From NCBI GenBank assembly GCA_022885665.1, contig JAGQDJ010000066.1, forward strand, positions 62,001 through 126,000: DNA of 64,000 nucleotides, given 5' to 3'. Below the pieces are notes generated by a model. The model worked only from the letters and a program-made list of their open reading frames with translations. It was not told where the DNA came from and made no database searches. Every line of letters starts with the position of its first letter. Position 1 is the stretch's first letter. Shown here one piece after another: positions 11,035 through 27,700 of this stretch. Source of the stretch: Triops longicaudatus (taxonomy: Eukaryota > Arthropoda > Branchiopoda > Notostraca > Triopsidae). Made by a program: the position numbers and the translations under genes.

Positions 11035-14000
11035 TCTTTGCGTGAGACGCGAAAATAGCGCTCGCAACCCGCTTCACGTGTCATCCGTTCAACAAAGTTC
11101 TCGTCATGGGTAATGACAATGAGCTGAAAGTTTTTGCGGTGGGCGTATCGTTTGGCAATATCAATAAGAGTGTCAATTAAGCTATCGATATTGGCTTTGT
11201 CCAAGTTAGTAGTGGGTTCATCCAGCGCGAGCACACCACATTGGCTGCTAAACGTTTCCGCCAAAGCCATGCGGATCAACAGTGAAGCTAATACTTTTTG
11301 GCCAGCGCTACAACGACCGCGCATATCCATTGGCACTCCCCGTTTCACCATAATCACGCGGTAATTGTAGCTACGTCTTTTGTCCGTGGCTATAGAAAGC
11401 AATGCAAGAAATTGTAAGATTGATTTTACCTTAATGAATAAAGAAACTTGGAATATAACAATTTCGATGCAAACATACAAACAATTACACGCATTGTTAT
11501 AATCAAGTAGGTTAAAAGTGAACGAGTAAAGGTCTCGATATTTTTATAAGGTACATACATGTACAATAACTATACGTCAAGCAAGAACTGTGATAAACGT
11601 ACTACAAGGGGCGTCGTGAGAATATTTTCATTAGGAGGTGGAGCCTTAATTACACCGACTATACTTGACGGTTTTACCGAGTTGAGTATGATACTTCTTT
11701 ACCGAATCGGCTTTTAACCAATTATTGGGTGGGGGTTCACCCCCAAACCCCGCTCGCGAAGCCCCTGCATAACACACGTGAAAAACTAGCATTGCAATGC
11801 AAAGTTTATAGTAGATTTCTACTACAAAAACCTTGTGTAAAGACGTGTGTGTAAGGCAGGAGTACGAACCAACAATGCGGGATAAGATGACAGGGAACAA
11901 TGACCCTTTGCGCTAGGCAATGAAAAGAACTTCACTGATGTTTTATAGATATAAGAGACCCCTGATTTAAGGTGTTCGGATATAAAAGAGAACCGTGGCT
12001 GCAAGTGTTCTCTAGTAAAAAACCGTACTTAAAGACAACCAGACATAAAAGACTTTCCGCCGAAAATTTACACACTTTATTAGTCTTTTACACACGGATT
12101 CGACGACAATGGCTGCTTCTAAATTTTTTCGAGCGCATTTTGTAGGGGCAAAAAATATTCACGTATCTTATGATGTGGAATATATTATGAACATGCAACA
12201 TAAGAAATTTCAAGCGAACTTAAATTACAACAGAGAAAAGGTAAAATGACCACACTAAAGTACTCACTTTTGCATTTGCATGTACTCGTATTTTGTGATC
12301 AACATTGTTATTCTGATACCCCGAATGATTATACCACGATGGGTTATGAGTTGATGGGTAGATTAAGACTACCCATTAACTGACAAGAACGAGTTGTCAT
12401 TAAATGATTCCTCTGACTCCTTTAATTTGTTCGAGTTGATAGTCCTCGACCGTAGATATCTTTGTTAGGCAAATTAGGTTTGTAAATACGACTGTTGTTC
12501 GTTTATTTCTTCCTACGTTTCATCAACGTTATTGCTAAAAAAAACTAAAAAAAAATTCATGCATCTGAGTTAAGAGAAGAATGTCAACCTTAATTCGAGA
12601 AGTATGAAAACACTTTTGATAGAAAACTTCAAACAAGGCTGCCTTTGAGACTAGCTGTCACAAGAATATTCAAACGAATCTTTTCGACTGATGAAAATTT
12701 AGTGTCTCAGACATTTGTTAATTATAAAGAGTATCAATTTGAGGGAAAAAGCCACTTTTTATCCCTTCAGTTTCCTATTTTTTCAGATTTGAAGGAACAC
12801 ATAGCTTCGAATAACTAATGTTGAAGTGACGATAGCTTCAAGTCACTTGGGATCTTCTTAGACGTTCGATATGTATTTTGCAGTTTCTGAAAAATATAAC
12901 GATAAAAGACTTGTAAAAGTGAAAACTAGGCCTATCTTGAGAGCTGGAGGTCTCGATGTCTTTTCGTGATAGAATCTTCCTAACTTGGGAATGCTTTTAC
13001 GTGCCACTAAAGTGAAAGCCTGCCACTTGTGAAAGCTTCGTTCTTGCAATCGTAAATGGCGCAATGCCAGAAAAACCGTAGGAAAACAAGGCTCCATTCT
13101 CTCAAACACTCAAGGGAATGTTTTCTTTATGTAATTAGGGACTTTTTTCGTTCGTACGAAAATTGAAGTCTATATTTTTTTGTCCAGCTTTATCCAGTAC
13201 GATATTATCAATTTCTTTTAACCCCAGCAAACATGATCTCTCACAAGGCTATCACATTTTGCTAGGGCTTATCAATCGTAGCGTTTGTCAACGTAAAACA
13301 CTGCTATAAAGCGATTATGGCACAATAACAAAAAAGTCTTTAAATGAAATGCAGGTGTTTCGTAGAATTCTCAGAAAATTATAACAAACCCTGGTACAGA
13401 ATTCCTTAGAGAAATAATGATTTACAGGTTATCAAAAATTATATGCTTTCACGTTAAGCAATAGTTTAAGTATTCCACTCTAATTAAATTAACAATTACG
13501 TTTATAAGACTTATTAATACCAAAATGTTATCGCGAATACTTAATGCACCAAGACATCAATATGCTATAACATTCAATGTTCTACTAAGTTTTAGTCATG
13601 TGATCTGTTATACTGAGGCACTTCTTTCCCCTTCATGTTATTATATTCTTTTTAAATACAGAAATTGTCTTACTTGTCATACTGGCAAGTTCGTCCGTTT
13701 GGATTTCAATATAGTCGATATCATTCCCACGATAGGTGTTCGCCCATAAACGTTTCAAAATCATATTGATAGCTTTCATTCTTTCTTGGTGGAAGTTGAG
13801 GACTGCCCATTCCAACGCTTTCGCATACTTCCTCAAATCTTCCGAGGCTAGTTCTGTCGTTTTGCAATCGATAAATTTCTTTCGGTGCCGCATTTCAGCT
13901 TCTTTCAGCTCGTCCTTATTTAGTTTCACTTCTAAATCTCGGATTTTCTCCTTCAATTCACCCTGGGCGCCCTGCAACTGCAACTTCTTGCGTTCCAATC

Positions 14001-17000
14001 CAGATATTTCGTCTTTCACACTCTCGAGATCTGCTAAAATCTTGTTTTTCGACGCTGCCGCAATCTGCGCTCGCAACACTCCCATTTCGGCTTTCAGACT
14101 CTTCAAATCTCGTTCCCACAACCGTAGCGTCTCATTGTCTTTCAAGTTTCTTTCTTCAATCTACGATTTTAAGTCATTAACAAGTAATTCAAGCGCATTG
14201 AGAAATTTTTACAACAAAAAAATCTTACCTCCTCTTTGCTTATCGCATTTTTGAGCTGGTCAACGATCGCCAGGAACCTAGCACGCTTTTCTTCTGTATT
14301 TTTCAATTCACCATCCAAAGATACGTTGCGTTCCTTCTCCCGTTCTAGCATGGCTGCTTTGCCGCTCCCAACCCAACTTTTTATTTCAGCGTCCAACTTG
14401 GTCCACTCTTCTTGAGTACGTTGCAAAACCTCCACCTGTTCTCGCGCCGTATCGAGTTCTTTGTCTTTTCGCTTTAGCTCGCCTTGTAAACCTTTTTCGC
14501 TGGCTTTCATTTGCTCCAGAACAGGTACTAAGTTTCTTTCCCCTGCTTCGATCTCATTTTCAAGTTCGGTGTTACGATTCTTCAACTCTTCGTGCTTTTT
14601 CTCAAGATTCGATCGCTGCTGCAACGCTTCGGAACTCTACATTCACAGCGTTATCAATACATTTTATCATACAAAGTATCTTGTACGACATATAAACTTA
14701 CTTTCAGTTTTTCGGTGGTGACATTATTAACTTTCTCCCTCAGCTTCGATATGCGATTTTTGTGCTCATCCAATTTTCTACTCTGCTGCTCATATAAGCC
14801 TTTCTGCTTCTCGTACTTCTCTTCCGTCGTTTTCACTTCGGCCTCTACCACTTCGACAGCCCGGAACCCGACTACGTTTAAAAACATATAATCAAAACTA
14901 GACACACTAAAAATGAAAACAAGAAAAATCTAAATTTAAAAAAATGAGAATGCAGAAGAAAGAAACGAAAACAGCGCAAGGGAGAAAACTAGTTAAGTAC
15001 GTAGAAAGCAAAGATGCAGGACTGATATGAAATACGACAGTGAGAACATGAAAAAATTACTCATGATACAATATAAGTAATATTAATAAAAAATAATAGC
15101 AAAATACGCAGCCTAAAATCTTAGACAGTGACCTAAAGTGCTCCCTAATCTGGCCTTTTCTTCATCCACTTCCTGCTCCAATTTCTTGACGTCTTTGGTA
15201 ACCAAATCCAGGGTGTGTACGTCGCCTTGAATCTCGCGGCCAACCGCTTCATCCGCACAGACGCATTCTAACGTCGCCTTGAGATCTTCCAGAGCCTCAA
15301 GTAACTCCCTTAATCGCTCTTCTTGGCTGTCGCACTTGCGTCTACATCCCAAAAAAGAACAGAAACAAAATGCGAAAAGTCATTAATGTGACTCATCAAA
15401 CTGTACCCTGTTCACAAAAATCAGGGACCAAACTGTGCTTATCAGGTCTATGATGTTATGGGTAACATACAAAAGTAACAATTACTTTAATTCGGGGATT
15501 TCCTGGTTCAGTTTGGTGATTTGGTCTTGAACAGGCTGCAACTTAAGCAAAGTCTCATGCCGAATCTTTTTCTCTTTCAAAATTTTCTCACATTCTTGCT
15601 TCTTGTGCGGTAACTGGCTCAAATTGTGTTCAATCTATTTTCATACACAAAGTAAAGACAATGAATTTTATTACCCCTTATTATAATTTCCTCCTTGACA
15701 AGGAAGAAAAATATATGTGAGAAAGATAGAATCGAAACCTCTTCGATAAGCTCTTTCGCTTCTTGACTATGCTGGAATGGTCGAATGCAAAGCGGACAAC
15801 AGGCTTCAGCAGCGGGGGATTCCACGGCGTTACGGAGACTTTGGAGATAACGATTGTAGATATGTTCGGAGCCACTGAAGCTTCCCAAACGATTCTGTAA
15901 TTCAGCGACCTCCGCGCCCACTTTGGCGATCTCTTGGTCTAGCGATAGCGTCGTACGGCACTTTTCTTTCAATTTGTCAGTCAAAGTGCGCAATTCATTT
16001 TCCTTTTGGAGCAACAAATCTTTAGAATGCGACAATTCCGTTTGTAACTTTGTAATCTGCGTATTCTGGTCAGCCTCCCGTGCCCGCTGCTCCGCAATAT
16101 CTGATTTCTATGAATTTTAAAAGATTTTACATTATTATGATTTCTCACCATGTCCAACAAATTTGAACACAAGTTGTCATACAAGGATGATGACGCACTC
16201 GTGTAAGCATTTGTTGTATCGTAGTAACAATTAGTGTTATTCATGTACCAATCGAGCTAAGTGAGCTTCAAAATGAGACTTCAAGTTTGACTCCGGAATA
16301 TTGCTCAGTAAATGGATAAGCTTTTCTTCCAACCGACCTTTCCTGTAATCAAAAAGAGAAACGGAATAATGATAGTACACAGTGCAAAGTTAAACCATAT
16401 AATTTCAACTCATTCCATAAATACGTTGCGTAATATTACAGTTTTCTAAATTCTGTCTTCTTTGAGTTCAAATTTAGCTCCAATAACTCCAGTTGGGCAC
16501 GTTTACGCCCCAGTTCGTGTAATCTCATCAATTCTTTCCGCAAGCCCGTCAGTTCGCTTTCTAAACTGCGAAAGGCGCAAAAAATTATAACAAATGAATA
16601 AATGCATAAAATCACACAGAGTGAAAATTCTTTGAAAATGACTTACTTTTCCCGTTCTTGCTTAGATTCTTTTAACGTTTCACTCAATTCATCAACGTTG
16701 ACCGCATTTTCCATGTCTTCGAGCTCACTCTTCGCTCGTGTTAATGAATTCTCCAACTTCTGCAACTGCGCCGCCGCTGATTCCAAAGCTTGTAGCTCGT
16801 TTTCTAACTGGACCACATCTTTGCGATTTTTTCTCACTTCGGATTCTTTCAGTTCAATCCCATCTTTCAGTTTCCGGTATTCGTCCCTAATTTAATCGAA
16901 ACTTTCGCTAATTAATAATAAATTATGTGAATAAAATACCGAAATTTGTCGTATTCATCACGCAATTTCTTTTCCCGAACTTCCCAGTTAGCCCTCAACT

Positions 17001-18658
17001 TCTTTAAATCGTCTTTCTGTTGTTTGGCAGCGTCCGCTAACTTCGCAAACGCAGAATTTACATCCATGTCTGATAAATTTCCTTCAACGGGCAAACCTAC
17101 AAACAAGTAAAGCCTCGGGATTAATTGTAAAATTTTGTTACTTATTTAAAAGGGTATCACACCTTCCAGTCCAATTTCTGTGGCTATATCGCAAATCTTT
17201 CTGTTAAGCAATCCGATTCTCTGCTCGTGATTTTGTTCTTCGGAAAGCAGCTTGCCTAATCGAATCGAAAGCTCGTGCTTTTGTTGCTGCGTCGCTTTAA
17301 TTTCTTTATCTAATCGCTGAACTTCTTTCTCTTTTTCTGCGAGTTTGGCGACTTGCATTTGTTTCTCGTTTCCAAAATCTTCCATAGCCCTTCGGAGTTC
17401 TTCGTCCGTTCCAGTGAACTTCATTTGCAGCGATTCTTCCAAGTTCTTCATCTGGTACTCCAAGGCTTGGAGTCTAATCTGCTTTGATTTCCATTCACCT
17501 TCCAATTTATCCACTTTATCCCACTCAGATTCCAATTGATTTTGCTTATCGATTAAAGGTTTCTGCTGTTCCTTAAACTTGCGCATATCGCTTTCATTAG
17601 CAGCCAAACGCATTCTATAGCTTTCTAGTTCTTTAGACATAACTTCTGCTTCCGATTTCTTATCTGCGAAGGTCTTTAATTCTATATGCTTCACTTTCAA
17701 TTCTTGTTGGATTTCTTTGACTTGTTTGTGAATTAAATCTTGGCACTTGATGTACCTCGTGGCGTTAAAAATGTCGTCAAATTTTTCTTTTACTTTTTTG
17801 GCTTCATCCAAGGGCCTACGTACGATTAATTAGTAGTTGTTCTTCAGAGTAAAAGAGGGAATTCTCAATATCTTACCAATTCGAATCATCTTGATGGCAG
17901 AAAATAACATTGTTCAAAATAGGTTTCGAAACACCCAGAATGGTGACGATTTCTGCGTTTATGTCCGCACACTTACTACTTATGCTATACGTCTACGCGC
18001 ATATAAAAGACACTTTACATAAATTAGTAAAAGTATGGATGCGTACTTTTCCATCTTTGCCAACTCGTGAAACGGTGCTATCTAACGTAGAAAATTTGAT
18101 CTTATTTCCAGGCATCAGGGTAGCTTCCATGGTTCTAGCGAGCGTAACTTCCTTTCCTGCCACATCATATAGCCGCAATTTCACTTGGCCTTTGATTTTG
18201 TGCTCGTTGCATAACTTCGGGTCGTGAATAAAAGATCGGCCACCGTCTGTGCCGGCAGGAGTGACACCAGTTGTGGCATACTTGAGAGCTTCAATTAAAC
18301 TCTAAGATAAAATATGGCATCGAATCGAATTTACTCTGCTTTAGAGAGCTGTTGACAAGCATGATAAAGTGACGTGACAAAGAAACATGACATGTGATTA
18401 CTAGCCATTTTATGTCAATAACTAAGTTGTACATACAACTCAATGGTTGTATTACATTGGGTAATACAGAAGGAATATTTCGAAATATTACTAATATGAT
18501 TTATTTCTAATTATTAGAAAAATAAGGAATCTCACGGTTTTTCCACTGCCATTGTCACCGAGGATGAGTGTTAGGGGCGTTAGGAATGTTATAGACTCTG
18601 GTTTACTGGGCGCGAAACTCCGAATGCCCTGAATTTGCATTCTGTCGAGCTTCGACAT
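11035..18658 (-). CDS. Rad50: DNA repair protein Rad50
   Basis: Rad50 is the ATPase of the nuclear MRN complex (with Mre11 and Nbs1), which binds, tethers and signals DNA double-strand breaks. Fifteen exons join in frame: 18658-18536, 18301-18047, 17992-17877, 17815-17163, 17096-16940, 16886-16647, 16565-16440, 16342-16249, 16107-15739, 15634-15486, 15341-15133, 14871-14702, 14636-14229, 14160-13674, 11389-11035, giving about 1303 residues (human protein 1312). Visible marks: Walker A GDNGSGKT (34-41); Q-loop FCHQDDSNWPL; long coiled coils; zinc hook CPLC (692-695); ABC signature MRGRCSAGQKVLASL; Walker B GVLALDEPTTNLD; H-loop VITHDENF. The key ATPase and hook residues are intact, so it should be functional. 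The last exon is uncertain: after donor GTACGT at 11034 a short exon ending at stop 10834-10836 fits the frame, with acceptor near 10916 or 10978, but its sequence is not recognisable Rad50. Intron 14 is 2.3 kb, by far the longest. Confidence 0.97.
11720..11755. repeat. G/C-run stem-loop in Rad50 intron 14
   Basis: Five G (11731-11735), loop TTCA, five C (11740-11744), followed by CCCCGCTCGCGAAGCCCC. This GC-rich block stands out from its AT-rich surroundings and looks like part of a transposon end or dispersed repeat; no protein-coding transposon remnant is visible. Confidence 0.4.
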
Positions 18659-21140
<2,482 letters not shown>

Positions 21141-21141
21141 A

Positions 21142-21165
21142 CCAATCCATTCAAGTTCAGTATGA
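21142..21165 (+). promoter_or_regulatory. candidate UBR3 promoter: CCAAT motif and TCAGT initiator
   Basis: An ACCAATCC motif at 21141-21148 is followed by TTCAGTA at 21156-21162, the arthropod initiator consensus. A CpG-rich stretch (21210-21340) follows and ends at a possible donor (AAAG|GTGAAT) near 21362, consistent with an untranslated first exon upstream of the start codon at 21782. No TATA box is visible. Confidence 0.35.
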
Positions 21166-21781
21166 CGTACAATCTCAATCCGCGGATATTGAATGGGGTT
21201 TACGTTGAAGGTTGGTCAAATGCGTTCAAGTCGCGCGCCAGTATTCAGATCAAAACGCAATCAGCGCCACGAACAGTTCGAGTCGTCGAAACGTCGACTA
21301 ATCGTCTTGGTTCGCAGATCGCCGATCTAGAAATTCATTGCATTACATGAAACACAAGAAAGGTGAATGGACGGATCTGGCATGGTCGAGACATTGCATT
21401 ACAGTGGCAAATATTTTGGTTTTCAGAAAACCTTTGACACGGAATAAAAAGAGACCCCTGGGATCCATAACAAACAGTGAGCAACCTAAGAAGTTTGTGG
21501 AATCTAGTGGAACGTTTGTTGACCAGATTTGTACAAAAATGTTACACGCTATGGCAAATTTAGAAACTTGAAAGAGAAAGTTACGTGAGCAAGTGCGAAG
21601 TGTTTGCTAAACTGTTAAATATCCTATTATAGTGAATTCAGTCTTTCGCCTGTTACTTCTAATGGGTTTACTAGTCAATCTTCAATAATTTTCCGAAGCT
21701 TTTTTTAGAAATAGAGAACAGAAAACCCCCAGCTCCAATGACACTAACTTCGTTGATTTTGTTGTGAAAAGAAATCGCAAC

Positions 21782-24700
21782 ATGGCAGCGACTAGTGTAG
21801 CACAAGTTTTGATGAGAAAAGGCAAACGCGGAGCTGCAACTTACGTTCATTCAGAATGCGTTCGTACTTCAGATCCGCAACATCTTCATGAGCTACTGGA
21901 TTTGCTCTTAAACCCGGCCAAACCTATCGATGATTCAGAAACGGTGGACTGGATCAAGTGGCTCATTTCAGGAGGCAAAACACCAGTCGAATTTGCTTCT
22001 ACAAGTAAATACGTTTAGTAGAAAACACAAGAGAATGGTATAGGCAAACCTTACGCATAATCAGATGAAAACATTAAATAAAATAATAAAAAATAACTAA
22101 ATAAGGGGTCTTGAAATATTGAGGAAGGGTTCATTACGTCATTAACACTTTCTCTTTCCCTCCTAGTTCGGCGGTATGATAATGGAACCACGTGCGGCTT
22201 GGTATGGACGGCCAATTTCGTGGCATATCGGTGTCGAACATGTGGGATTTCTCCTTGCATGTCCTTGTGTGCGGAATGTTTCCAAAAAGGGGATCATCAG
22301 GGCCATGATTTTAACATGTTTCGCTCCCAAGCAGGTGGAGCCTGTGATTGCGGTGATACCTCAGTTATGAAAGAATCTGGGTATGCTTTCACGGGTCAAT
22401 TAATAAATGAAAATAATAGCTGATAAATTTAAAATAGATGTTTTCCTAATATTTTGGAACTTTATTTTTCCGTTATTTACTCAAGGTTTTGTGACAAACA
22501 CGGGCCTCAGGCGCAAGTGAATAAGCCGACAGCTCCGAGAGATTTGTTATGCGTAGCGGAGGCGGTAATGCCACGGATTTTCTTACGTGTGATTCAGCAT
22601 TTGCGAGAGAACAGCTTGCCAGATGAATTAGAGAAACATTTGCAATGTATCAGCGAAGCAGAACCATTTCTCAACTTGCTGCACGAGTACAGCAGCCTAG
22701 GAGCGGCCTTGAGAAGGGTCATGACGTCATCATTGATAAATCCCACGGTAAAGGTCAAGGGCGAGCTTGAACTTTCCTTTGATTTCTCTTCCTGTCAGCC
22801 TTTTCTTCGTATTCCTATTCTTTCTTTTTGTTACGCTTTTTTCAGAATGCGCAGGGAATATTATTGTACGCCAAGTACCACCTGCTAGCTAATACAACGC
22901 TAATTGATGTTTCTAAATTAGATGTATGCGGAGTTAACCGAGGTTGCGTCAGGCGAGACTGAATACGCCCTGAAGATGAAAGAACAACAACGTGCGTATG
23001 AAGAAGCCTTGAGGACGTTACCTGGACCTGACCCAGTTGAAGAATACAAAGGTTGTGGCGATTTTAATATTCTCAGAAGAATCTCAAGCAAATGAAATTC
23101 CTTCGATTCCTAAAGTTTTGCCCCCTCTTAGTAATATGAGGATATTAATTTCTTAAAATTAATATTTCGTGTGTGTTTATCGAACAGATTTGCCACCACT
23201 GAAGAATAGCTTGGTACATCGAACATTCTTGGAAGAATTGGTCTTCTGGACGGTCAAGTTCGAATTTCCCCAAAAGTTGGTGTGTTTGCTTCTCAACATG
23301 CTCCCCGATCCGGATTATAAGGTATATCATTTAATTCCGTCATATATCTCTGTTAAGCATTCTGCTGAGAAACTTTCAAAACGCGTTAAGTGTACAGTTC
23401 TCTCCAGTGTATTGTCAATATAAGGGACAGTTGTTGCAATCTTATTACAACGTCGCTTTCGTTCGTCACAGATGTTCTTCGAATCCGTATTCCATTCGTG
23501 GAAACTCTAATTCCTGAAAGAATACTAGTCGCGGGAAGTTAGTTTCTTTTTGCGGAAATAAAACATACTTTCTTGCCGTCTTTAGGTAATTCGAATTCCT
23601 TACAGAAAGAATTTAACGCGGATGTTCGTAAAAGGAATGCCATAAATGCATTCATATAAATCGAAGAGGTAATCCTGTGGCGAAACATGGGACACACTTA
23701 GTGGGTTTAATGTGGCAGACGTTCCTTACGGAAAAAAGCTCTTTAGATATTTGCAGAGAACGCTACAAATCGCGTGAAGCTGTACTGACGTGAAGTCTGT
23801 ACTGAAGTCTTGACGTGGGTTCTATTTAGAAAAATCTAGTGCCCTTTTCGTGAGTGTAACATACTGAAGTACGTCACATTCGCCGCAGAGGCAGTGCCAT
23901 TCGTGTTCAAATAGTACGCTGTAAACACGTGAAGCCATGTAATTAGAGTATTGGAAGCTTGTTAAAGTAATCAAGAAACTTGATATTACTTCAGTCTGAT
24001 AGTATGCTAGTACGGCGCGTATTCCCGGATCAGATTTGATCGACAGACAGAACGGGTGTATGTCGTACCTGCACTTACCCTGCTAATACTATCGCGTAGA
24101 ATCGCGTGTACAAAACTTGTTAAGCACGCTACTCAAGTAATGCTAAAAAAGAAGAGGTAGGAAAGCGAGACTACTGCATTGTTATTGGTCAAGGGTAGTT
24201 GAAGAGATAATTTCTATGTGTTTGGATGAATGTAGATGAGATAAAAGGTGTAAGAAACTTGAGTTCGCGAAGTATGCTGCGTTAATATTTTATCTTATGC
24301 AAGGGGCACCGAAAGTTCTAAATGGTTTTGAAAACTTTAAAACGGAGCAGTAAGAATATTGAGTAAGGCACTTTGTAGGAGCGGACTTTGAAACGTAGGT
24401 GCGCAAGTTCCATTTGTAAACCATAACCTTGTAAATTTTATGTTGATATTTCACAGGAAGCGTTTACTCGAGCTTTCGTTCTTCATTACGCCCGAATCTC
24501 GCGTTTGTTGGTGAAATCTTCCGATGCTGACACGCTTTCCAATCGCGTGGTCCACGTTTCAGTACAATTGTTCTCCAACGAAGACTTGGCTTTCCGAATG
24601 GTCGATTCCTTGAGCCTTTTGCACGTCCTGGTCGTTTCCCTCAAAGATATGATGTCGCGTATTCTGATTCCCAGCACGCTTCAAGGTCTGGGCTGAAATG

Positions 24701-27700
24701 AAAAGCTCAAAACGAAAGCAAAGCAACCTCGCAATTCTGCGCGTTTTAACAAATAACTATTATTTTCGTTTCTCTTTTGCAGACGCTGAGAAAAACTTTC
24801 ATTTTGTGGTGGATTGCTCCGAGCACGTGATGAAAGGCCATTGCTATTGGCCTTTAGTCTCGGATTTGAGCAACGTTTTATCCCACAAACCCGTCGCTTT
24901 GCGTTTTTTGTCGGATGACGGACTTCTAGAAATGTGGTTTTCATTTTTGGCCATGTTTCAAGGTGAAAGTCTATTTTTTTATTCGACTTTTTTTTCGTTA
25001 TGAAACCGATGTCTTTATGGGAAATTGAATAAGGAGTTGTCTTCACTTTCATTTAATTGTCGTTTGTTTCTTTCTTGCTTGTAGGAATGAATGTAAATCA
25101 ACGGGAAATGAATTCTCACGTAGAATTTGAACCGAATACATATTATGCTGCGTTTAGCGCAGAGTTAGAAGCACCCGCGTCAACCATGTGGGCCTTGCTG
25201 TTTCACTTGAAAGACGCCGAGACGTCGCAGTTGACCTTGAATCTCATTCGGCATTGTACTACGGCTTTGCAAGACTGGTTTGATGCCATAAATTTCACCC
25301 ACCCAGATATGGTGAGTGATTTAGTCATTGCTTTGAGGAAGATTTTTTTCCCTAGAATTCATTTCCGGTTAAGACACTGTAGTTTGACAAAAAAAGTCTA
25401 TCTTATAGAAATAGAAAAGGATAACGTAACCAACGTAATGTGAAAAAGTTAGTTTAGAGTTACTTTTGTATAAAGAAGGTGAAAAGCTAGAGTTAAAAAT
25501 CTAATTAAAGTTTTCACTGAATTCTAATGTTAACTTCGTAGCTTTCGCCCTTGCAACTTTGCAATTTGTAACTTACAGGGAGGAGTTAGCCACTGGTAGT
25601 GAGACTTCTCTTGAAGTTGATTCGTCGCTAGTACCGGCGTTTAGTTTTTTTTCTTATCTTTGATTAAAAAAATAATAAAAAATGGCTATCTTTCGATCCA
25701 TTTCAATCTCCAAGTTGATGCGGTGTTGGATTATTAGAAGGGCTCCGAACTTATTCCTACAAAAATTATGCAGTTGGCCTATATTCCAACACGATTTTAA
25801 TAACGGTTGTGTAATACTTTTTATTCGTACAATTGTTTTTTAAAGGTAACATAGTTGTGTACATTTTACTTTTAAAAGAAGTACTTTCTATAATAATTGA
25901 TTAGAAATCTAATACTGTTATCTTCTTTGATATAATAGAGTGATCCGTATCAAGTGTCCTTCCATTTACCTTTACATCGGTATTTGGCTACTTTCACGTG
26001 CCAGGCAGTGAGAAACCAAGGTATCCCATTAAATCAACTCTTACCGCCTCCGGAAATGCTTCACCTCATTATGATGCATCCGCTAAGAATCCAGGTAAGC
26101 CGGATTATCATAATCTTGACTGAACCTACTTCATTGCCGTAGAAAAGTGGTTAGATTTTTTGTCTGGTTTTTGATCGAGACAACTTCTAATGCAAGAAGA
26201 ATTCCTAAAAGCGTTTCCGAGTGCATTGAGAACGCAGAGTCAAGAAGGTCAAAGGTCTTTAATTCTTACCAGAACTATTATAGGATTGAGTCTTGAACGT
26301 GAGATTCTAAGTTATTCAGTGAAACTTCAGTATTGCTTACTGTAACCAAATTAATCGCCACTGCAAGCGACTTGGTCAAATTTAAGGGGGAAGTGCCAGT
26401 CCGGAAATTCATGACCTTTTCTTCACTTCAGACCCGTTCTACGATAACGTTTTAAGTCACTTGTAAGCTTATGTTTTCAATCAGGTTGGCCTAACATCAA
26501 GTTTATATCAAATAATTTTCAACGTTTTTCTTCGAGTTCTTGAGTCGTAATTAGGATGTGCGTTCATGTTATTCGAAGAAACCTATTAAACTAAAACTTG
26601 TCAACCAGTTAAGATCAGAAAGTATTGATACTTGACAGTCCGGTTCACGTGTTTATTACAGTTGGAGTGTTAAATTTTCTAGGCAATAGTAATCTAGTGC
26701 ATTCTTATACTTCAGTGACAAAATAAAATTCCGATTTTATTAACCGGACGGAACCCGAGGGTAATTGACTGTTCGGATCTTGGACATGTGTTTATTGCGT
26801 TTGGAAAAATTAGAATAATTTCAGTATCGAATAAAATTGAGGAAAGTAGTATTTTTTGTACTTTAATTTAACTTTCACGAGGGCTTTGTGGTAAAATCTT
26901 TTATCGCTATTTGTAAACGCTAGAAAATCAACTTGAAAAGGAAACATTCTAAACGAGAAGTTTCCTGGGAGGGCAGTTGATATAGTCGGGAGTCAACCCC
27001 GATCCGGAGTTCCACGGCACACGTTTATTTAACCAGTAGTAGCCTATAGGCGCCAAAATCAATGGTGAAAAACATCGATGACGGAGGGAAAATTTTTACC
27101 GAGGCATAATCGTTGTAAATAGATAGGAGTTATACTGTGTACTGTAGACGTATGTATTGCAATGTTTATATGTTGGGAGCGAAAAAATTAATCCTAGACA
27201 TGAAAAGTCCAGCTGTTTTGAATGTAATTAAAATTTACGTAGTTGACTTGAATTCTGCCCAGCTCTGGACACACAATTTATCCGTAGCTTTCTGGTGTCG
27301 ATAATTGACAATCTTTCAATGTCGATGAATTATATTTTTTTTTGTCCAAAATTTCGGAAACGAATTTAAATCTGATGATCTTAGTGAAACGATTCTTCCA
27401 CCAACTGCTCAGTTTGCACAAGCTTTCCAGGAAAACTCGAATTCGACGTCAAAAGTAGCTCTTCCTATGCCACCAAACCGGTGCGATCCATTTTTAACAA
27501 CTTCCATCTCAACAATACTTTCCCTTTCTGTCTAATCGTTCTTTTGTCCCGTTTATATCGCCACAGCATTGTCAGGATTCATTCATCCGCCAGATTCGTT
27601 TTTCTGTTATTGCATCTTTTTACAGCTTCCATCTTTTGTCTCCCTCTTCCAGCTATACGAAAGCTTAAATCGCGTTGGAAATGATCAAAGCATACAATTC

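Noticed and set aside
13736..14254. A 172-residue plus-strand Ser/Phe-rich frame
   Set aside because: It is antisense to the Rad50 coiled-coil exons.
15981..16244. A possible extra Rad50 exon encoding a Ser-rich stretch before 16150
   Set aside because: No acceptor with a pyrimidine tract precedes it, the flanking exons already join in phase, and the direct join matches the family better.
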